Shown here piece by piece: positions 35,650-45,747 of a stretch of DNA of 64,000 nt (within the stretch, counting starts at the first letter, position 1; every line of letters begins with the position of its first letter). The notes beneath the pieces are model-generated. The model searched no databases, was not told the origin of the DNA, and worked only from the letters and a program-made list of their open reading frames with translations. The translations under genes and the position numbers were made by a program. Source of the DNA: G963664935 sp963664935 (GTDB lineage: Bacteria > Pseudomonadota > Gammaproteobacteria > Methylococcales > G963664935); assembly GCA_963664935.2 (NCBI GenBank), contig CAXXSE010000007.1:682001-746000 (forward strand). The letters run 5' to 3'.

Positions 35650-36910
35650 GTAGACCTTCCTCGCGGTCAGCATCACTCATCAATTCATGATATACATCTG
35701 AATAGCCCGCAACCCCCACAGGAAGCGAAAACTCCATACTATTTTCTCGAATTGGAATATTCCGTTCCTGCTTAATGGTGATCACTTGTTCAGCGGCATG
35801 ACGAAGGGTGTCTTCATCAAAATCATTGATAACTAACGATCCATTTTTTTCGATAGATATTATACTATCCAGATCTCCTACACCGGTATTTGCAATCACT
35901 GGGATATCCAGCGCAAACAATTCGGCTAACTTTGTTGGCGAGCAACCTGTCTTTGATATGCTTGCTCGAATAAACACAACCGATATATCAGCTAGCGATA
36001 AAAACGCAGGTACATTATTACGATCTACCGTATGAAAGCGCAATAAGCTTCTATCAATCCCGAGTGAATCACTTGCTTTTTCAACGATGTCTTGTCCATT
36101 GTTGATAAGAAAAACAAACTTCGCATTTTTACGGATCCTTAGAATCTGCTTAAATAGCGCCAACATCTCCTCAGGAAGATATATATCATGCATACTTCCT
36201 AAGTAAAGCAGCACAAAGTCATCACCTAAACCAATTGCCTTCCTTGCTTTCTCAATATCACCTACAGAAATTGTATCTCGATCAAAGAGCTGGAAATCGG
36301 CGCAACAAGGTATAACCTTAAACCACGATCCAGCGTTCGCACCTCCATTAAAATACCAATTGGATAGCAATGCCCGACCTTCCTCCGTAAGACATACAAT
36401 TTTTCGCGCTGACTTTATCAACTTAGGCTCCATCCACTTAAAAGCACGATAAACAAACTTATAGGGCTTTATCTCTAATCCTGTATCTGCGTAAAAGTCT
36501 CTAAAGTCATATATATATCCAATACCCTTAAGCTTCTTTATCGCAAATGCCACTAAAGCCATAGGAAAATCCCTGGCGTGAACAAAGCATACTTCCTTCT
36601 TCTTTATTACCCCTATGGCATAACGTAAGATATTTAATAAATCATAGACTGTTGATATTAGTGGCGGATCGTTGTGGTAGGTTAGCCTCGACCAGGCAAT
36701 ACCGGATTCATTTAGTATTTCATCCATTTCATTAAAGTCGGCAGTCCTAAATTTCTTCTCAAGACTTATTATATGGATGGCATACCCTATTTTCGAGAGG
36801 CCTACTAGGTATGGCACAACCTGTGAACGCCCAATATGGTCGCACATACCATTCTGAGATAAGTACAACACTACTTGCAGTGAATTTTTATCGCTAGTAA
36901 TTCTGCTCAT
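35642..36910 (-). CDS. GT4-like glycosyltransferase
   Basis: 422 residues, GT-B fold. The N-terminal LYLSQNGMCDHIGRSQVVPY matches the YISxxGxxxxxGxSQVxPY start of many polysaccharide GT4 enzymes. The C-terminal half has VLLYLGSMHDIYLPEEML and SKTGCSPTKLAELFALDIPV instead of the usual ExxGxxxxEA block, so the sugar-nucleotide site is a variant. Cytoplasmic. AT-rich at its 5' end. Confidence 0.8.
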   Translation of the reverse strand: MSRITSDKNSLQVVLYLSQNGMCDHIGRSQVVPYLVGLSKIGYAIHIISLEKKFRTADFNEMDEILNESGIAWSRLTYHNDPPLISTVYDLLNILRYAIGVIKKKEVCFVHARDFPMALVAFAIKKLKGIGYIYDFRDFYADTGLEIKPYKFVYRAFKWMEPKLIKSARKIVCLTEEGRALLSNWYFNGGANAGSWFKVIPCCADFQLFDRDTISVGDIEKARKAIGLGDDFVLLYLGSMHDIYLPEEMLALFKQILRIRKNAKFVFLINNGQDIVEKASDSLGIDRSLLRFHTVDRNNVPAFLSLADISVVFIRASISKTGCSPTKLAELFALDIPVIANTGVGDLDSIISIEKNGSLVINDFDEDTLRHAAEQVITIKQERNIPIRENSMEFSLPVGVAGYSDVYHELMSDADREEGLRA

Positions 36911-36934
36911 TTACTATTGTCAAATACCACTCTA

Positions 36935-37780
36935 TCATTGATTATTATCGCCACGTTTCGTTGCAACAAATACATATTCAAAAATCCCCTTCCATAAAAC
37001 ACACTCATATCCTGAACCCATTATTTTAGCAAGAACTACCCAGTAATCAATATCCAATTCCTTAATATCCTCAATTACGATGACACCATTACTCGTAATC
37101 ATATCTATTGCGAATGCAATGAAATTTAGGTTAGCCTCTGGAGTATGTAGCCCATCATCAATCATAACATTGAACCGCACATTCGATAGTACTGACCTTA
37201 ATTCATCAAAAGTTTCCGGTCTAACCTGATCAACAAAATATGTTTTAATTCTATCTTCATTAAAAAGCACACGAGAATCTACGTCCGCTCCATATATTTC
37301 ATACCTCTGATCAAAGTCTCTGAAGGCCCTCAATGACGCGCCTGGCCTACCTTTATGACACATATTTGACAAGACGTCAATGTTGTTCGTGCCTAGACCT
37401 ATTTCGAGCAATTTTACGGGCACGTTTACTTTATCGAGAAGTATTTGAGCATACAAATAATGATAATTATGGATTGAGGACTTGTCAGAGCCATAACCCG
37501 ACAAAAGACGCCCTAATCTATTAGCCGCCTCTTTTAATCTATTATCTGATACCAATGAAGCTATCTCACGGATTTCTAATCCATTCTCTATGCTAGCCAG
37601 CATTCCTATAGTGTGAAGCGCAATCTTATGTGAATTCAACTTATTTGATAATGATTGCTCTCTAATTTTTACATCAAACAGTAACGCTTTTAAAAAGTTA
37701 TATATTTTCGAAGGTTCTTTTAAACCATTTACTATTTTTTCAAATGATAAAATACTCTTTATCTCATGCGTTATCGTCAT
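36935..37780 (-). CDS. SAM methyltransferase-like protein
   Basis: 281 residues. The first 90 residues are helical and not recognised. After SGYGSDKSSIHNYHYLYAQI comes a Rossmann core with VKLLEIGLGTNNIDVLSNM (motif I), RYEIYGADVDSRVLF, FNVMIDDGLHTPEANLNF and GVIVIEDIKELD. The GSDKSxxH start and DDGxH block are typical of sugar-locus methyltransferases. Substrate unknown. Notably AT-rich. Confidence 0.78.
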   Translation of the reverse strand: MTITHEIKSILSFEKIVNGLKEPSKIYNFLKALLFDVKIREQSLSNKLNSHKIALHTIGMLASIENGLEIREIASLVSDNRLKEAANRLGRLLSGYGSDKSSIHNYHYLYAQILLDKVNVPVKLLEIGLGTNNIDVLSNMCHKGRPGASLRAFRDFDQRYEIYGADVDSRVLFNEDRIKTYFVDQVRPETFDELRSVLSNVRFNVMIDDGLHTPEANLNFIAFAIDMITSNGVIVIEDIKELDIDYWVVLAKIMGSGYECVLWKGIFEYVFVATKRGDNNQ

Positions 37781-37796
37781 AATATATCCTTTCTAC

Positions 37797-38990
37797 TTAT
37801 CTATTCACAATTATACTGCTTATTTCTTCGCACCATCTTGAATACGCTACTTCAGGGCTGAAAAGTTTTGAGCGAAGTATTGTGTCCAGACAAATACTCC
37901 TATGCAAGGCATTATTTTTAGTTATACAATGCAATACTTCGGCCCAAATGGTTAATGTATTCGGAAATTCCATATTAGGCACTGGTAATAAAACACCGGC
38001 TGGTGTGTATTCAATATCTGTACGATCCGGATTGCAAGTGCCATGTCCCAACAAGGCTGTTCGAACTCCCCCAGCCTGACAGTCAGATGCCAGCACTGGC
38101 AAACCTAGCGAAAGTGCTTCCAACACTACCATGGGCAAGCCCTCAGCATGAGAACTCAGTAGAAGAGCGCGTGCACCAAGCATGTAAGCCGCAGAATCTG
38201 ACACCCTACCAGTAAATACGACTTGAGCTTCCACATCTTTTAATTTGCTACCGCTTCGAAGACCTAGTGAGGTAACCAATGCGCTTAACTCATTATGTAA
38301 TGGGCCATCTCCCAGTAGCACCAATTGCACAGCACTCTGATGCACAGCAAATGTTGCCCAGGCATGCAATAGACCTTCTACATTTTTTTCTGGGCTGAAT
38401 CTGCCGCACCAAACAAAGCGTTGGACTCCGTCAGTAGGCAACCTTGAAACTGCGCTGGGTGTAAGCACGAAGTTGTCAATATTACCGATGCGGCCGGGTG
38501 GAAGGCGGTACAGCGCCTTGAGCTCAAGAGCTAGTGATTTACTTACCGCGATCACCCGATCAAACCGGCGATAGATCGCTGCCACAAACGGCCGCAACCA
38601 AATCATTAAGCGATTTGACGCATTACCGACTACATTAATGTGACAGAGCGCAATCTTCCGATCTTTACCACCTGATAGAATGTTAATAAGGTCAGCCCGC
38701 CAGAGATTGCTGATGGTTACATCAATGCCGAGCTGCTTTTTCAGGTAACGCAAACGCCAGGCAGACAGTATATAGGTGAAAGGCCTAAGAGGCAGAGGTA
38801 ATTGTGGTATGGGCCCAAGAGTATAAAAGGCCGCCGTGCTGTTAAAATGCTTTTGAATGCCCGGGCTATCAAACGAAGCTTGAATTACCTCGCGTTGCGA
38901 ATCGTCGAGTAAGGTGGTCAGCGAGTGCACCATGCGTTCTGTACCACCTATACCGACCAGTGATGGAATGAGTAACAATATCCGTTGCAT
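37797..38990 (-). CDS. GT4-family glycosyltransferase
   Basis: 397 residues. N-terminal LLIPSLVGIGGTERMVHSL is the glycine-rich acceptor-side loop of GT4 enzymes. The C-terminal half has VWCGRFSPEKNVEGLLHAW and SSHAEGLPMVVLEALSLGLP, the nucleotide-sugar binding motif with both glutamates. Cytoplasmic, inner-membrane-associated. Intact. Confidence 0.88.
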   Translation of the reverse strand: MQRILLLIPSLVGIGGTERMVHSLTTLLDDSQREVIQASFDSPGIQKHFNSTAAFYTLGPIPQLPLPLRPFTYILSAWRLRYLKKQLGIDVTISNLWRADLINILSGGKDRKIALCHINVVGNASNRLMIWLRPFVAAIYRRFDRVIAVSKSLALELKALYRLPPGRIGNIDNFVLTPSAVSRLPTDGVQRFVWCGRFSPEKNVEGLLHAWATFAVHQSAVQLVLLGDGPLHNELSALVTSLGLRSGSKLKDVEAQVVFTGRVSDSAAYMLGARALLLSSHAEGLPMVVLEALSLGLPVLASDCQAGGVRTALLGHGTCNPDRTDIEYTPAGVLLPVPNMEFPNTLTIWAEVLHCITKNNALHRSICLDTILRSKLFSPEVAYSRWCEEISSIIVNR

Positions 38991-39016
38991 GTTTAATAGC
39001 CCATCAGTAATTTTGC

Positions 39017-39268
39017 CTATTGATCGACAGCTTTTTCAATTGAAAAATCTGCGGCACGAGCCCGCAAAACCTCATGATCGGATTCTACATCTAGTGCGTT
39101 ATCGTAATCCATAAGGCGACCCACAATTATGTCAAAAGCAGTTGCTCGTATCGATGGTGTCTTGTGATAGTCCAACAGCATCCAGCGGATACCGGTAGAA
39201 GAAAGTACCTGAGTCTGGCCAAGAGCTTCTAGAACACCGTCATTTGTTATGTAGAGAATATTGGTCAT
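39017..39268 (-). pseudogene. Internally deleted glycosyltransferase remnant
   Basis: 83 codons. The start, MTNILYITNDGVLEALGQTQ, is the N-terminus of a GT4 enzyme. After about residue 50 it jumps to a tail, EVLRARAADFSIEKAVDQ, typical of GT4 C-termini. About 280 residues are missing in between but the frame is kept, so a short product could be made. Not expected to be active. Confidence 0.75.
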
Positions 39269-39272
39269 GAAA

Positions 39273-40292
39273 TTACTTTTTCAGGCTAGGTCCACCAACA
39301 AACCGGCGGGTTAATGTAGAACGCAATGGCCTATCAAAACGCTTTTCAGATATTGCGCACAAGACCATGAGCACAACAATCAGTGCAATGCCCCATGGTA
39401 AAGGATTAAATTTCAATTTCTCTAGAACACCACGTAAAAGCCAGATTAACGGATAGTGTACTGCATACAGCCCGTATGACATTCGCCCAAGAAAACTGAA
39501 TGATGATCTAGTCGGCGCATTTAACCTACCAGCATTGAGAAGGACAAATACGGACATAGGTGCAAAAAACAACACAAACAGCAAGTCAAAAACAGCACGG
39601 GTTCGCCCATCAATTGGCAGGAAAAAGATCAGCGTAGCCGCCAAAACCAACAAAAATTGATTTACGGGTACTGAGCTGCGAAAACGATAAATCAACAACC
39701 CTGCGGAAAATGGGTAAATGGTCCGTGCCAGAGCAAAGGTTGCGTCCGCAAAAGCAGGTCCAAAATCCACACCGGCATGGCTCAGTACGCCATTGGTAAG
39801 GAACGCACCAGAGACCATCATTCCAATGATCAATACGGCTGTTGTCAACCAGCGCAACAACACCGCATAGGCAATGTTCACGATTAGCTCGTAAAACAAT
39901 GACCACGCAGGTACATTCAGCGGGAACATATCGTCTGTAACTCTTCCCATGGCAAATGTAGGCAAAAGAAACACTGCAAAACCTAATGCAAGCCCAAACT
40001 CAGACCAACTCATCGCTGATGTTGAACCCGTAATGATCAAAATCACTCCCAGCGCTGCGCCGATGCAGGTACCGACCAGATAAAACGGCAAAAATCGAAT
40101 GAGTCGCAGATTGAAGAAGTCAAGGACACTCACCCCCTCTCGTAGCCTTTGCTCATATGCATGCGCTATGATGGAGCCAGAGAGCACAAAAAATAGATCG
40201 ACAGCGAGGTATCCACCGGGTGCAATCTGATATCCGATGAGAGGGTGCGCATGAAACGTTTCGCGTTTCATTGTTGTGCCCGATTGACTCAC
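39273..40292 (-). CDS. Acyltransferase-3 family membrane protein, short at the N-terminus
   Basis: 339 residues with about nine membrane helices. Recognisable parts are APGGYLAVDLFFVLSGSIIA and the closing FLGRMSYGLYAVHYPLIWLL. The first helix with the usual GLRGIAA...H motif is missing: the sequence starts only a few residues before FHAHPLIGYQI. It may be truncated by fusion to a new start, or the start is displaced. Such enzymes O-acetylate sugars at the membrane. The start overlaps the stop of the methyltransferase upstream (ATGA-like). Confidence 0.78.
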   Translation of the reverse strand: MSQSGTTMKRETFHAHPLIGYQIAPGGYLAVDLFFVLSGSIIAHAYEQRLREGVSVLDFFNLRLIRFLPFYLVGTCIGAALGVILIITGSTSAMSWSEFGLALGFAVFLLPTFAMGRVTDDMFPLNVPAWSLFYELIVNIAYAVLLRWLTTAVLIIGMMVSGAFLTNGVLSHAGVDFGPAFADATFALARTIYPFSAGLLIYRFRSSVPVNQFLLVLAATLIFFLPIDGRTRAVFDLLFVLFFAPMSVFVLLNAGRLNAPTRSSFSFLGRMSYGLYAVHYPLIWLLRGVLEKLKFNPLPWGIALIVVLMVLCAISEKRFDRPLRSTLTRRFVGGPSLKK

Positions 40293-41062
40293 GCTTTGCG
40301 ACTTATCCCTATATATTTACCATCGAATTCCGTAACTGCAAAGGTCAGTTGTCGGTTTTCGACAAAATTGGCGAATGCCATATTGTCCTGAATATCATCG
40401 GATATGAAAATGCCGCCGGGGACGAGCGCTGCCCACAATAGTGGGAATGCATAGTGTCGATCCCACCATGATTTGTCGGAATCATAATGGCATAGGTCAA
40501 TTTCCCCACCAAACAGGTTAATCGCCTCTTCCAACCCACGCCGGTCTGGCTTATGTACGATCTGCCATGGACCGCGCAGGTGCTCAGGGACGACAAGTCC
40601 TACAAAGGCTTCATTATTCATTTTCGGATAGGGCATGTCGACGCTGACAAGTTTTACGTTCTCTCGCCCTTCAAGTGCTGCTAGAATGGAAAGACTTGAC
40701 CAGCCATAGGCGACTCCAGTCTCGATGATACGCGTGGCACCAGTCAGGGCGACAGCAGCATGAAGAAGATTGACATCGCCCGGTCCGCCCATCGTTACTG
40801 CGGAACGTATGGCCAACGCCTCTCCTTCGTCGAGAAGCGCTTGATCAATTGTGGGCAATGTATCGATTTCAACCATCAGCCCGATAGCCGATAGTGCATC
40901 GGCAACGGGAACTGCCCGTTCTGCAGCCCAGCCTGAAGCTTCGCGCTGGGCATCGAATCCATCATAGTTTGAGCGGAATTTACGCAGGGCGAGTTCGCCT
41001 GCCTGGGCCCAGTGACTGGGACGCTGTGCAAACCATAGTGCTGTTTTCAATTTTTCAATCAC
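40289..41062 (-). CDS. SAM methyltransferase (Methyltransf_24-like)
   Basis: 257 residues. Motif I is TRIIETGVAYGWSSLSILAA at about residue 110, then VKLVSVDMPYP and IDLCHYDSDKSWWDRHYAF, VPGGIFISDDIQDN. The WWDRHYAFPLLW segment is typical of sugar-locus methyltransferases of this type. Same strand and closely spaced with both neighbours. Confidence 0.83.
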   Translation of the reverse strand: MIEKLKTALWFAQRPSHWAQAGELALRKFRSNYDGFDAQREASGWAAERAVPVADALSAIGLMVEIDTLPTIDQALLDEGEALAIRSAVTMGGPGDVNLLHAAVALTGATRIIETGVAYGWSSLSILAALEGRENVKLVSVDMPYPKMNNEAFVGLVVPEHLRGPWQIVHKPDRRGLEEAINLFGGEIDLCHYDSDKSWWDRHYAFPLLWAALVPGGIFISDDIQDNMAFANFVENRQLTFAVTEFDGKYIGISRKA

Positions 41063-41091
41063 GTGGACTTCTCCGTTTTGACAGCACCGTT

Positions 41092-42201
41092 TCAGGCATC
41101 GGATTTATAGGGAAAGAGCAGTTTCAGATATTTCTCGGCCACAATGTCAGGCGCAAAATCCTGGGCGCGGCGCTTCAGGGCATCACTATCATGATACACA
41201 GCAAGCGTATCATGCATTGCTTCGGCCAATGCATCAGCATCGCCAACCGGCGTCAAACGTCCAAAACGACCGTTTTTGAGGATTTCTGCCGGACCGGATG
41301 GGCAATCGGTTGATACCACCGGCAATCCGCAGGCCAGTGCTTCGATGATGACATTGCCAAAGCCCTCATAATCGGATGACAGCACAAACAGATTGGCAGA
41401 GCGATAAAATGGCACTGGATTTTCTGTGTGACCAGGCATAAACACCTTCCCGGAAAGCCCCTCGACTTCAATTGCAGTTCGTGTTTCGCTTTCCCCTTCT
41501 CCAGTACCAAGTATTATCAACCGAGCATCAGTTTGTTCCAGCAGTTTCCGAAAAGCCCGGATTAGCAGGGGATGATTCTTCTGATCCTTCAGCCGACCGA
41601 CAGTAATAATGCGCGGTCCGATCCACCCATCCCAAGCAGCTTCGGCGACACTCATATCGACAGCTTCGCCCATTACAAGCGGCATCGGGTTGTGGACGAC
41701 GTCAAATCTTTCACGCGCAATACCCGACAATGCGGAAACATCATCGGCAACCCCGTCGGAAACGGCAATGCGCACATCGGCCAGATAGTAGGTCGCAAGA
41801 CTTGTTCGCATAAAAAGACGATGGAGTAAACCACGCCAAGCATATTGGCGTGACAGGGTGTTGTGATCACTTACCACAATACGCGAAGGGGATCTGACCA
41901 GACGGTGGGCCAATAGGGCGGCGCTCGTCAAAGGCCACAAGGCGACGAGCACTGCATCCGGCTTGTAATCACGAAGATAGGTTGAAATTGGAGCAACTGC
42001 CGCGCGTATACGTATGGCATTCAACCCAATCACAATCCAGTTTTTTGGTAGCGAATCGATTAACTCACCACGCTTTTGCATGAGGACGATATCAATTTCA
42101 TACCCTTGATGCTCAAACTCGCGCGCGAGGGATATGCTCAGAGTTTCTACTCCGCCAATGCCCAGACTGGGTAGCAGAAAAGCGACTTTACCACTACTCA
42201 T
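41092..42201 (-). CDS. GT4-family glycosyltransferase
   Basis: 369 residues, GT-B. N-terminal LLPSLGIGGVETLSISLAR, C-terminal VGRLKDQKNHPLLIRAFRK and SSDYEGFGNVIIEALACGLP with both glutamates, then DCPSGPAEIL. Intact. It overlaps the end of the deacetylase fragment by 8 bases. Confidence 0.9.
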   Translation of the reverse strand: MSSGKVAFLLPSLGIGGVETLSISLAREFEHQGYEIDIVLMQKRGELIDSLPKNWIVIGLNAIRIRAAVAPISTYLRDYKPDAVLVALWPLTSAALLAHRLVRSPSRIVVSDHNTLSRQYAWRGLLHRLFMRTSLATYYLADVRIAVSDGVADDVSALSGIARERFDVVHNPMPLVMGEAVDMSVAEAAWDGWIGPRIITVGRLKDQKNHPLLIRAFRKLLEQTDARLIILGTGEGESETRTAIEVEGLSGKVFMPGHTENPVPFYRSANLFVLSSDYEGFGNVIIEALACGLPVVSTDCPSGPAEILKNGRFGRLTPVGDADALAEAMHDTLAVYHDSDALKRRAQDFAPDIVAEKYLKLLFPYKSDA

Positions 42202-42454
42202 CTATGCTCTCGACATAAAGACCAAAAACACCGATGCGAAAATGCGTATTTAGCCAACCGACAAGCTCATCGAATATAGCAGGATGCATGGCTTCATCAT
42301 AGGCACTGCCCTTTTTGTCATCGACTCGATGCAGATTGAGAACTGTCAGCACCCCGCTCGCTGCGATCTTATGAAGCCGAAGGCCAAGCATCGGGTCTGA
42401 CCCCAATGCGGCAAATGTAAGACGTTCCAAAAATGGCCTGGCGAAGGAAATCAC
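42194..42454 (-). pseudogene. N-terminal fragment of a polysaccharide deacetylase
   Basis: 86 codons, with GVLTVLNLHRVDDKKGSAYD and IFDELVGWLNTHFRIGVF, the first part of a NodB-type deacetylase. The catalytic domain is absent; the frame stops at the start of the glycosyltransferase gene. Overlaps FkbM by 4 bases. A truncated remnant. Confidence 0.7.
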
Positions 42455-43371
42455 GTGATGAAACTTGTTTTTTTGCCACGTATGGCCAAGAAGTTACGGC
42501 CATCAATCGGGGAGATTGCAAAGCCATTTTCGGCCAGTATTCTCGATGCCTCATCGTTGCGGCCTGTCCAACTTTCGAATATAACAGCTCTGGTTCGACT
42601 GAGTGTATTCAATGCACCACGCAATGCGTTTGGCTCTGCGCCTTCCAAATCCATTTTAATTAAGGCCACTTCGCCAAGATCAGCTGTGATGTCGTCCAAT
42701 GTCGTTGTTTCGACCTTAACTTTTTGTACTGTTTGTGATGCATTTGTGCCTGGTACAATACTGGCCTGACCGTAGACACCTGGTTCAACGTTTGCAATAA
42801 CGGTTTCGCCCCCTCGGTCAGACAGAGCCATCTGAACTAGCTCAACCTGATATAGATTATTATGCGCAATATTCTTGCGTAATTGATCAGCTGTGTTTGG
42901 CATCATCTCTATGGCAATAACCCTACCTGTAGAACCAGTACAATGTGCCATCCAGACTGTCACCACACCAATGTTTGACCCCGCATCGATTAAAGTATCT
43001 CCACTTTTAACATGTGTTTGAATAACAGAAAAAATTGCGGCGAAATTTTTTGGCAATACATGACCAAAATCATCCGAGTTTCCGCGAATAGCAAATGTAC
43101 CAAGACCCTCTACAACAACGTCCGCATTTTCCAGCAAGATTGGTTCCCGCCATTTATCAAGATCGCGTAACATGCTAAGCGGGGCACGGATTACGGATCG
43201 CCAGAGCACAGCCGTGTCTTTACTGGTGTTACCGCGAACAACCAATAATGCCTGGCACCAAGTATTAAGCCGCCGAATATAATTTCTGCTTCTAGCAAGA
43301 ATACATATAATATGTTTTGGTACAGCCTGTTTGACAACTTGCCTGAGTGAGCGAGTTGTAGCTTCAGCCAT
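42451..43371 (-). CDS. FkbM-family methyltransferase
   Basis: 306 residues. The FkbM domain in the second half has SGDTLIDAGSNIGVVTVWMA (motif I), VIAIEMMPNTADQLRKNI, the TTLDD segment and VALIKMDLEGAEPNALRGA. Such enzymes O-methylate sugars. The start overlaps the stop of the flippase gene by 8 bases, implying an operon. Confidence 0.9.
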   Translation of the reverse strand: MAEATTRSLRQVVKQAVPKHIICILARSRNYIRRLNTWCQALLVVRGNTSKDTAVLWRSVIRAPLSMLRDLDKWREPILLENADVVVEGLGTFAIRGNSDDFGHVLPKNFAAIFSVIQTHVKSGDTLIDAGSNIGVVTVWMAHCTGSTGRVIAIEMMPNTADQLRKNIAHNNLYQVELVQMALSDRGGETVIANVEPGVYGQASIVPGTNASQTVQKVKVETTTLDDITADLGEVALIKMDLEGAEPNALRGALNTLSRTRAVIFESWTGRNDEASRILAENGFAISPIDGRNFLAIRGKKTSFIT

Positions 43372-44719
43372 GTTTCACCTCTGGTTCTGAGGAACCCTGT
43401 ATTCGTCTTCTAAAAAAAGTAGGAATACTTATTATTGATGTATCCAAGGATATATAGTGCTTACCGCCCCACCACATTATTAGTCCCTTTATAAGCTCTG
43501 AAACCACCATGGCAATAGACGCTGCAGCGATTCCAAAAGTGTCGAAACAAGAGGCTGTAATGACAACACCAACGAAGGGACCGATCAGAAAAGCTTTGGA
43601 TACAGTGTGTTCGTGTCCGCACATGTTTAAAATTATGGCAACCGGTCCAAACATTCCGTTTATCACATAGGCAATGGTCATCAGAGTTAGCGGCCACCAG
43701 GCTGGTGCGAACTCTTCACCAAAAGCGAATATTAAGAAAGATTCCCCGAAGAAAATGATAGCAAACAGGATGACCAATGTACCAACGAACATGGCCATGG
43801 CCGACCCAGTCGCAATCATTTGTAGCCGCTTGATATCTCTCGCGGCATGAAACTGCGCGACATAGGGCATCACCACAAGGTTGATCAGTGTTGATGGCAT
43901 GCCGGCAAATCCTGCCATCGCCAATGCCACGCGAAAGATGCCGACCTGATCAATGGCTGCCATTGTCCCGAGCAACAGGACAGCATAGTGCCCATCCAGA
44001 ACCCGCAGGATTTCGGTGCATGCCATGGGTGTTGCGCTTTTGCGCCATACACTGCTGTGCCTTTCGGCGCTTTTCGAGCGAACTGTCTGTGGGGTAACTC
44101 TCAATAGATGCAAGACGCATAAAATAAGCGTTAACACACCGGCAAGTGCCTGAATTGCCATTGCGGTTGGCGCATCAAGGCCAGCAAACATACTTGCCCC
44201 AATAAACAGAAAGGTTGCAAACAAGGCCGGGCGCACCAGGGCGTCATAAATTTGTGCGCTGACAACATGGTGAAAACCACGCAATCCAGAAATGCTATAA
44301 TTTACCATCGAAATCAAAGTGATGGAGACGAGTCCCCACGCATACGCCTGTGAATATTCTTGCGATGTATCCCCCGGCCAAAGCTGGAAGCCGACATAGC
44401 CGAAGAACATCATAATTGCTGATGCAGCAGTGATCGTTATCGCAAACCAGATCATCGCACCCTTGACGCGGGCGAATCCGCCGGTTTCCATGAAGGCCGA
44501 GATTTCGCGTGTAACGAGCTGTGGCAAACCAAGCTGAGCAGGTACCGTCATCACAGCCACCAGAGCCATCACCGTTCCATAGATACCATAGCCAGCTGGT
44601 CCAAGATAACGTGCAAGCTGCACCCCAACTAATAAGGTAACAACCATGCCACCAATGCGTACAGCAGCGCTTCCAGCTACTGCATATGATAATTTTTGCG
44701 CTAGGCTACCCTCTTTCAT
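43364..44719 (-). CDS. wzx: Wzx-type polysaccharide flippase
   Basis: 451 residues with 12-14 membrane helices. The N-terminus (SYAVAGSAAVRIGGMVVTLL, YLGPAGYGIYGTVMALVAVM) is typical of the polysaccharide transporter (PST) family. It would move the lipid-linked repeat unit to the periplasmic face for the Wzy/EpsG polymerase. It is the first gene of the minus-strand biosynthesis run, with the promoter expected just right of 44719. Confidence 0.88.
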   Translation of the reverse strand: MKEGSLAQKLSYAVAGSAAVRIGGMVVTLLVGVQLARYLGPAGYGIYGTVMALVAVMTVPAQLGLPQLVTREISAFMETGGFARVKGAMIWFAITITAASAIMMFFGYVGFQLWPGDTSQEYSQAYAWGLVSITLISMVNYSISGLRGFHHVVSAQIYDALVRPALFATFLFIGASMFAGLDAPTAMAIQALAGVLTLILCVLHLLRVTPQTVRSKSAERHSSVWRKSATPMACTEILRVLDGHYAVLLLGTMAAIDQVGIFRVALAMAGFAGMPSTLINLVVMPYVAQFHAARDIKRLQMIATGSAMAMFVGTLVILFAIIFFGESFLIFAFGEEFAPAWWPLTLMTIAYVINGMFGPVAIILNMCGHEHTVSKAFLIGPFVGVVITASCFDTFGIAAASIAMVVSELIKGLIMWWGGKHYISLDTSIISIPTFFRRRIQGSSEPEVKHG

Positions 44720-44821
44720 AGAAAAAACTTAACAACCACCGTCGAAAAGACGACAGATTAGAAAACGAAAGGGTCAGGTCCCGAATTAAGAACTGACAAC
44801 GTTTAAGTAGAATGGCTGGAT

Positions 44822-45023
44822 ACAAATTAAACGCCGTCCCTTTTCTTAAGCCATCCGACAACCAGGTTCTTTTTTAACTCGGGAAATCCTGGGACACAAT
44901 ACATAATTAGCAGCAAAAACCAAGTTGGGTAGGCATACGATTGTACCCACCATTCTAATTTGCACAAAGCATTCTTCATCGGGGTTCCCTGGGGATTTCC
45001 TCTGCCTGTAAGTCACGCCGTTT
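44822..45023. repeat. Dispersed repeat RptA copy 1 (about 200 bp)
   Basis: Starts ACAAATTAAACGCCGTCCCT and runs to GTAAGTCACGCCGTTT. A second copy, about 90 percent identical, is at 51904-52103. Its right edge contains the stop codon of the ParE-like remnant that follows on the minus strand. No coding content found. Confidence 0.85.
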
Positions 45024-45160
45024 TGTGGATCATCGCCAGATTCTCAACATGGCTAGTTTTGATCTCATAAATAATCCGGTAGGAATATAGCACGAATTAG
45101 CGGACAGACTCTTAATTCAACTCTGGAACTTTGCGACCCTTATAAGGCAGTTCATCAATT
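45013..45160 (-). pseudogene. ParE/RelE-type toxin remnant
   Basis: The minus strand reads YKGRKVPELN, stop, ESVR, stop, FVLYSYRIIYEIKTSHVENL and AMIHKTA to TGA. GRKVPE and YSYRIIYEI are hallmark blocks of ParE-type toxins. Two internal stops and no N-terminus, so it is dead. No antitoxin gene is seen beside it. Confidence 0.7.
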
Positions 45161-45202
45161 CCAACCGTTTTACGTACCATTACGTCACTGACCCTTTTTG
45201 GG

Positions 45203-45456
45203 AACCAATAGGGTCAGTCTCGAAAGATGTGGTTAAATTTTTAGGGTTAAATCTTTCGATACGCTATTCGTCAATCAAATGTCACCGAGCCATTGCCGAA
45301 AATAAAATCCGAAGTCGAACTCAAGTTCAATACCAATAGATTCTAATGCCTACCATTTCAATGTGTTACTGAATCATAATCCGTACGCATGGTGTGCCGC
45401 CTGCATGGGATCCACTGAAAACGATTATAAATGTGGTGGCGGTATCATGCGATTAG
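45203..45456. repeat. Dispersed repeat RptB copy 1 (254 bp)
   Basis: Starts AACCAATAGGGTCAGTCTCG and ends GGCGGTATCATGCGATTAG. The same 254 bases recur at 49571-49824 with few differences. A short relative of its left end is at 47939-47955. The stretch from 45457 to 45747 that follows holds no gene I can support. Confidence 0.9.
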
Positions 45457-45747
45457 ATGACTGCGAGGCGAAGCAATCCTCTAGTCTAGCAGCCATCAGG
45501 TATGAATAGATCTTGAGACAGCCTGAGTTTGTTCTGGTTACCTAAGAAGATCATCAGGATTCCCGGCGCTCCCCTTGCCGTCCTGGTTTGGTTTAAGAAG
45601 CTGTCTCGTTAAAATTGATATTGGCTACAAACTCAGGCACCTTATCTTTCGATCCGGTACGAAATTTGTCTACATAATCAGACCATCGACCCTATTTTTC
45701 GCCCCACATCATAGAGAACATGCGTTCAAACATTGCCGTATCATTGA

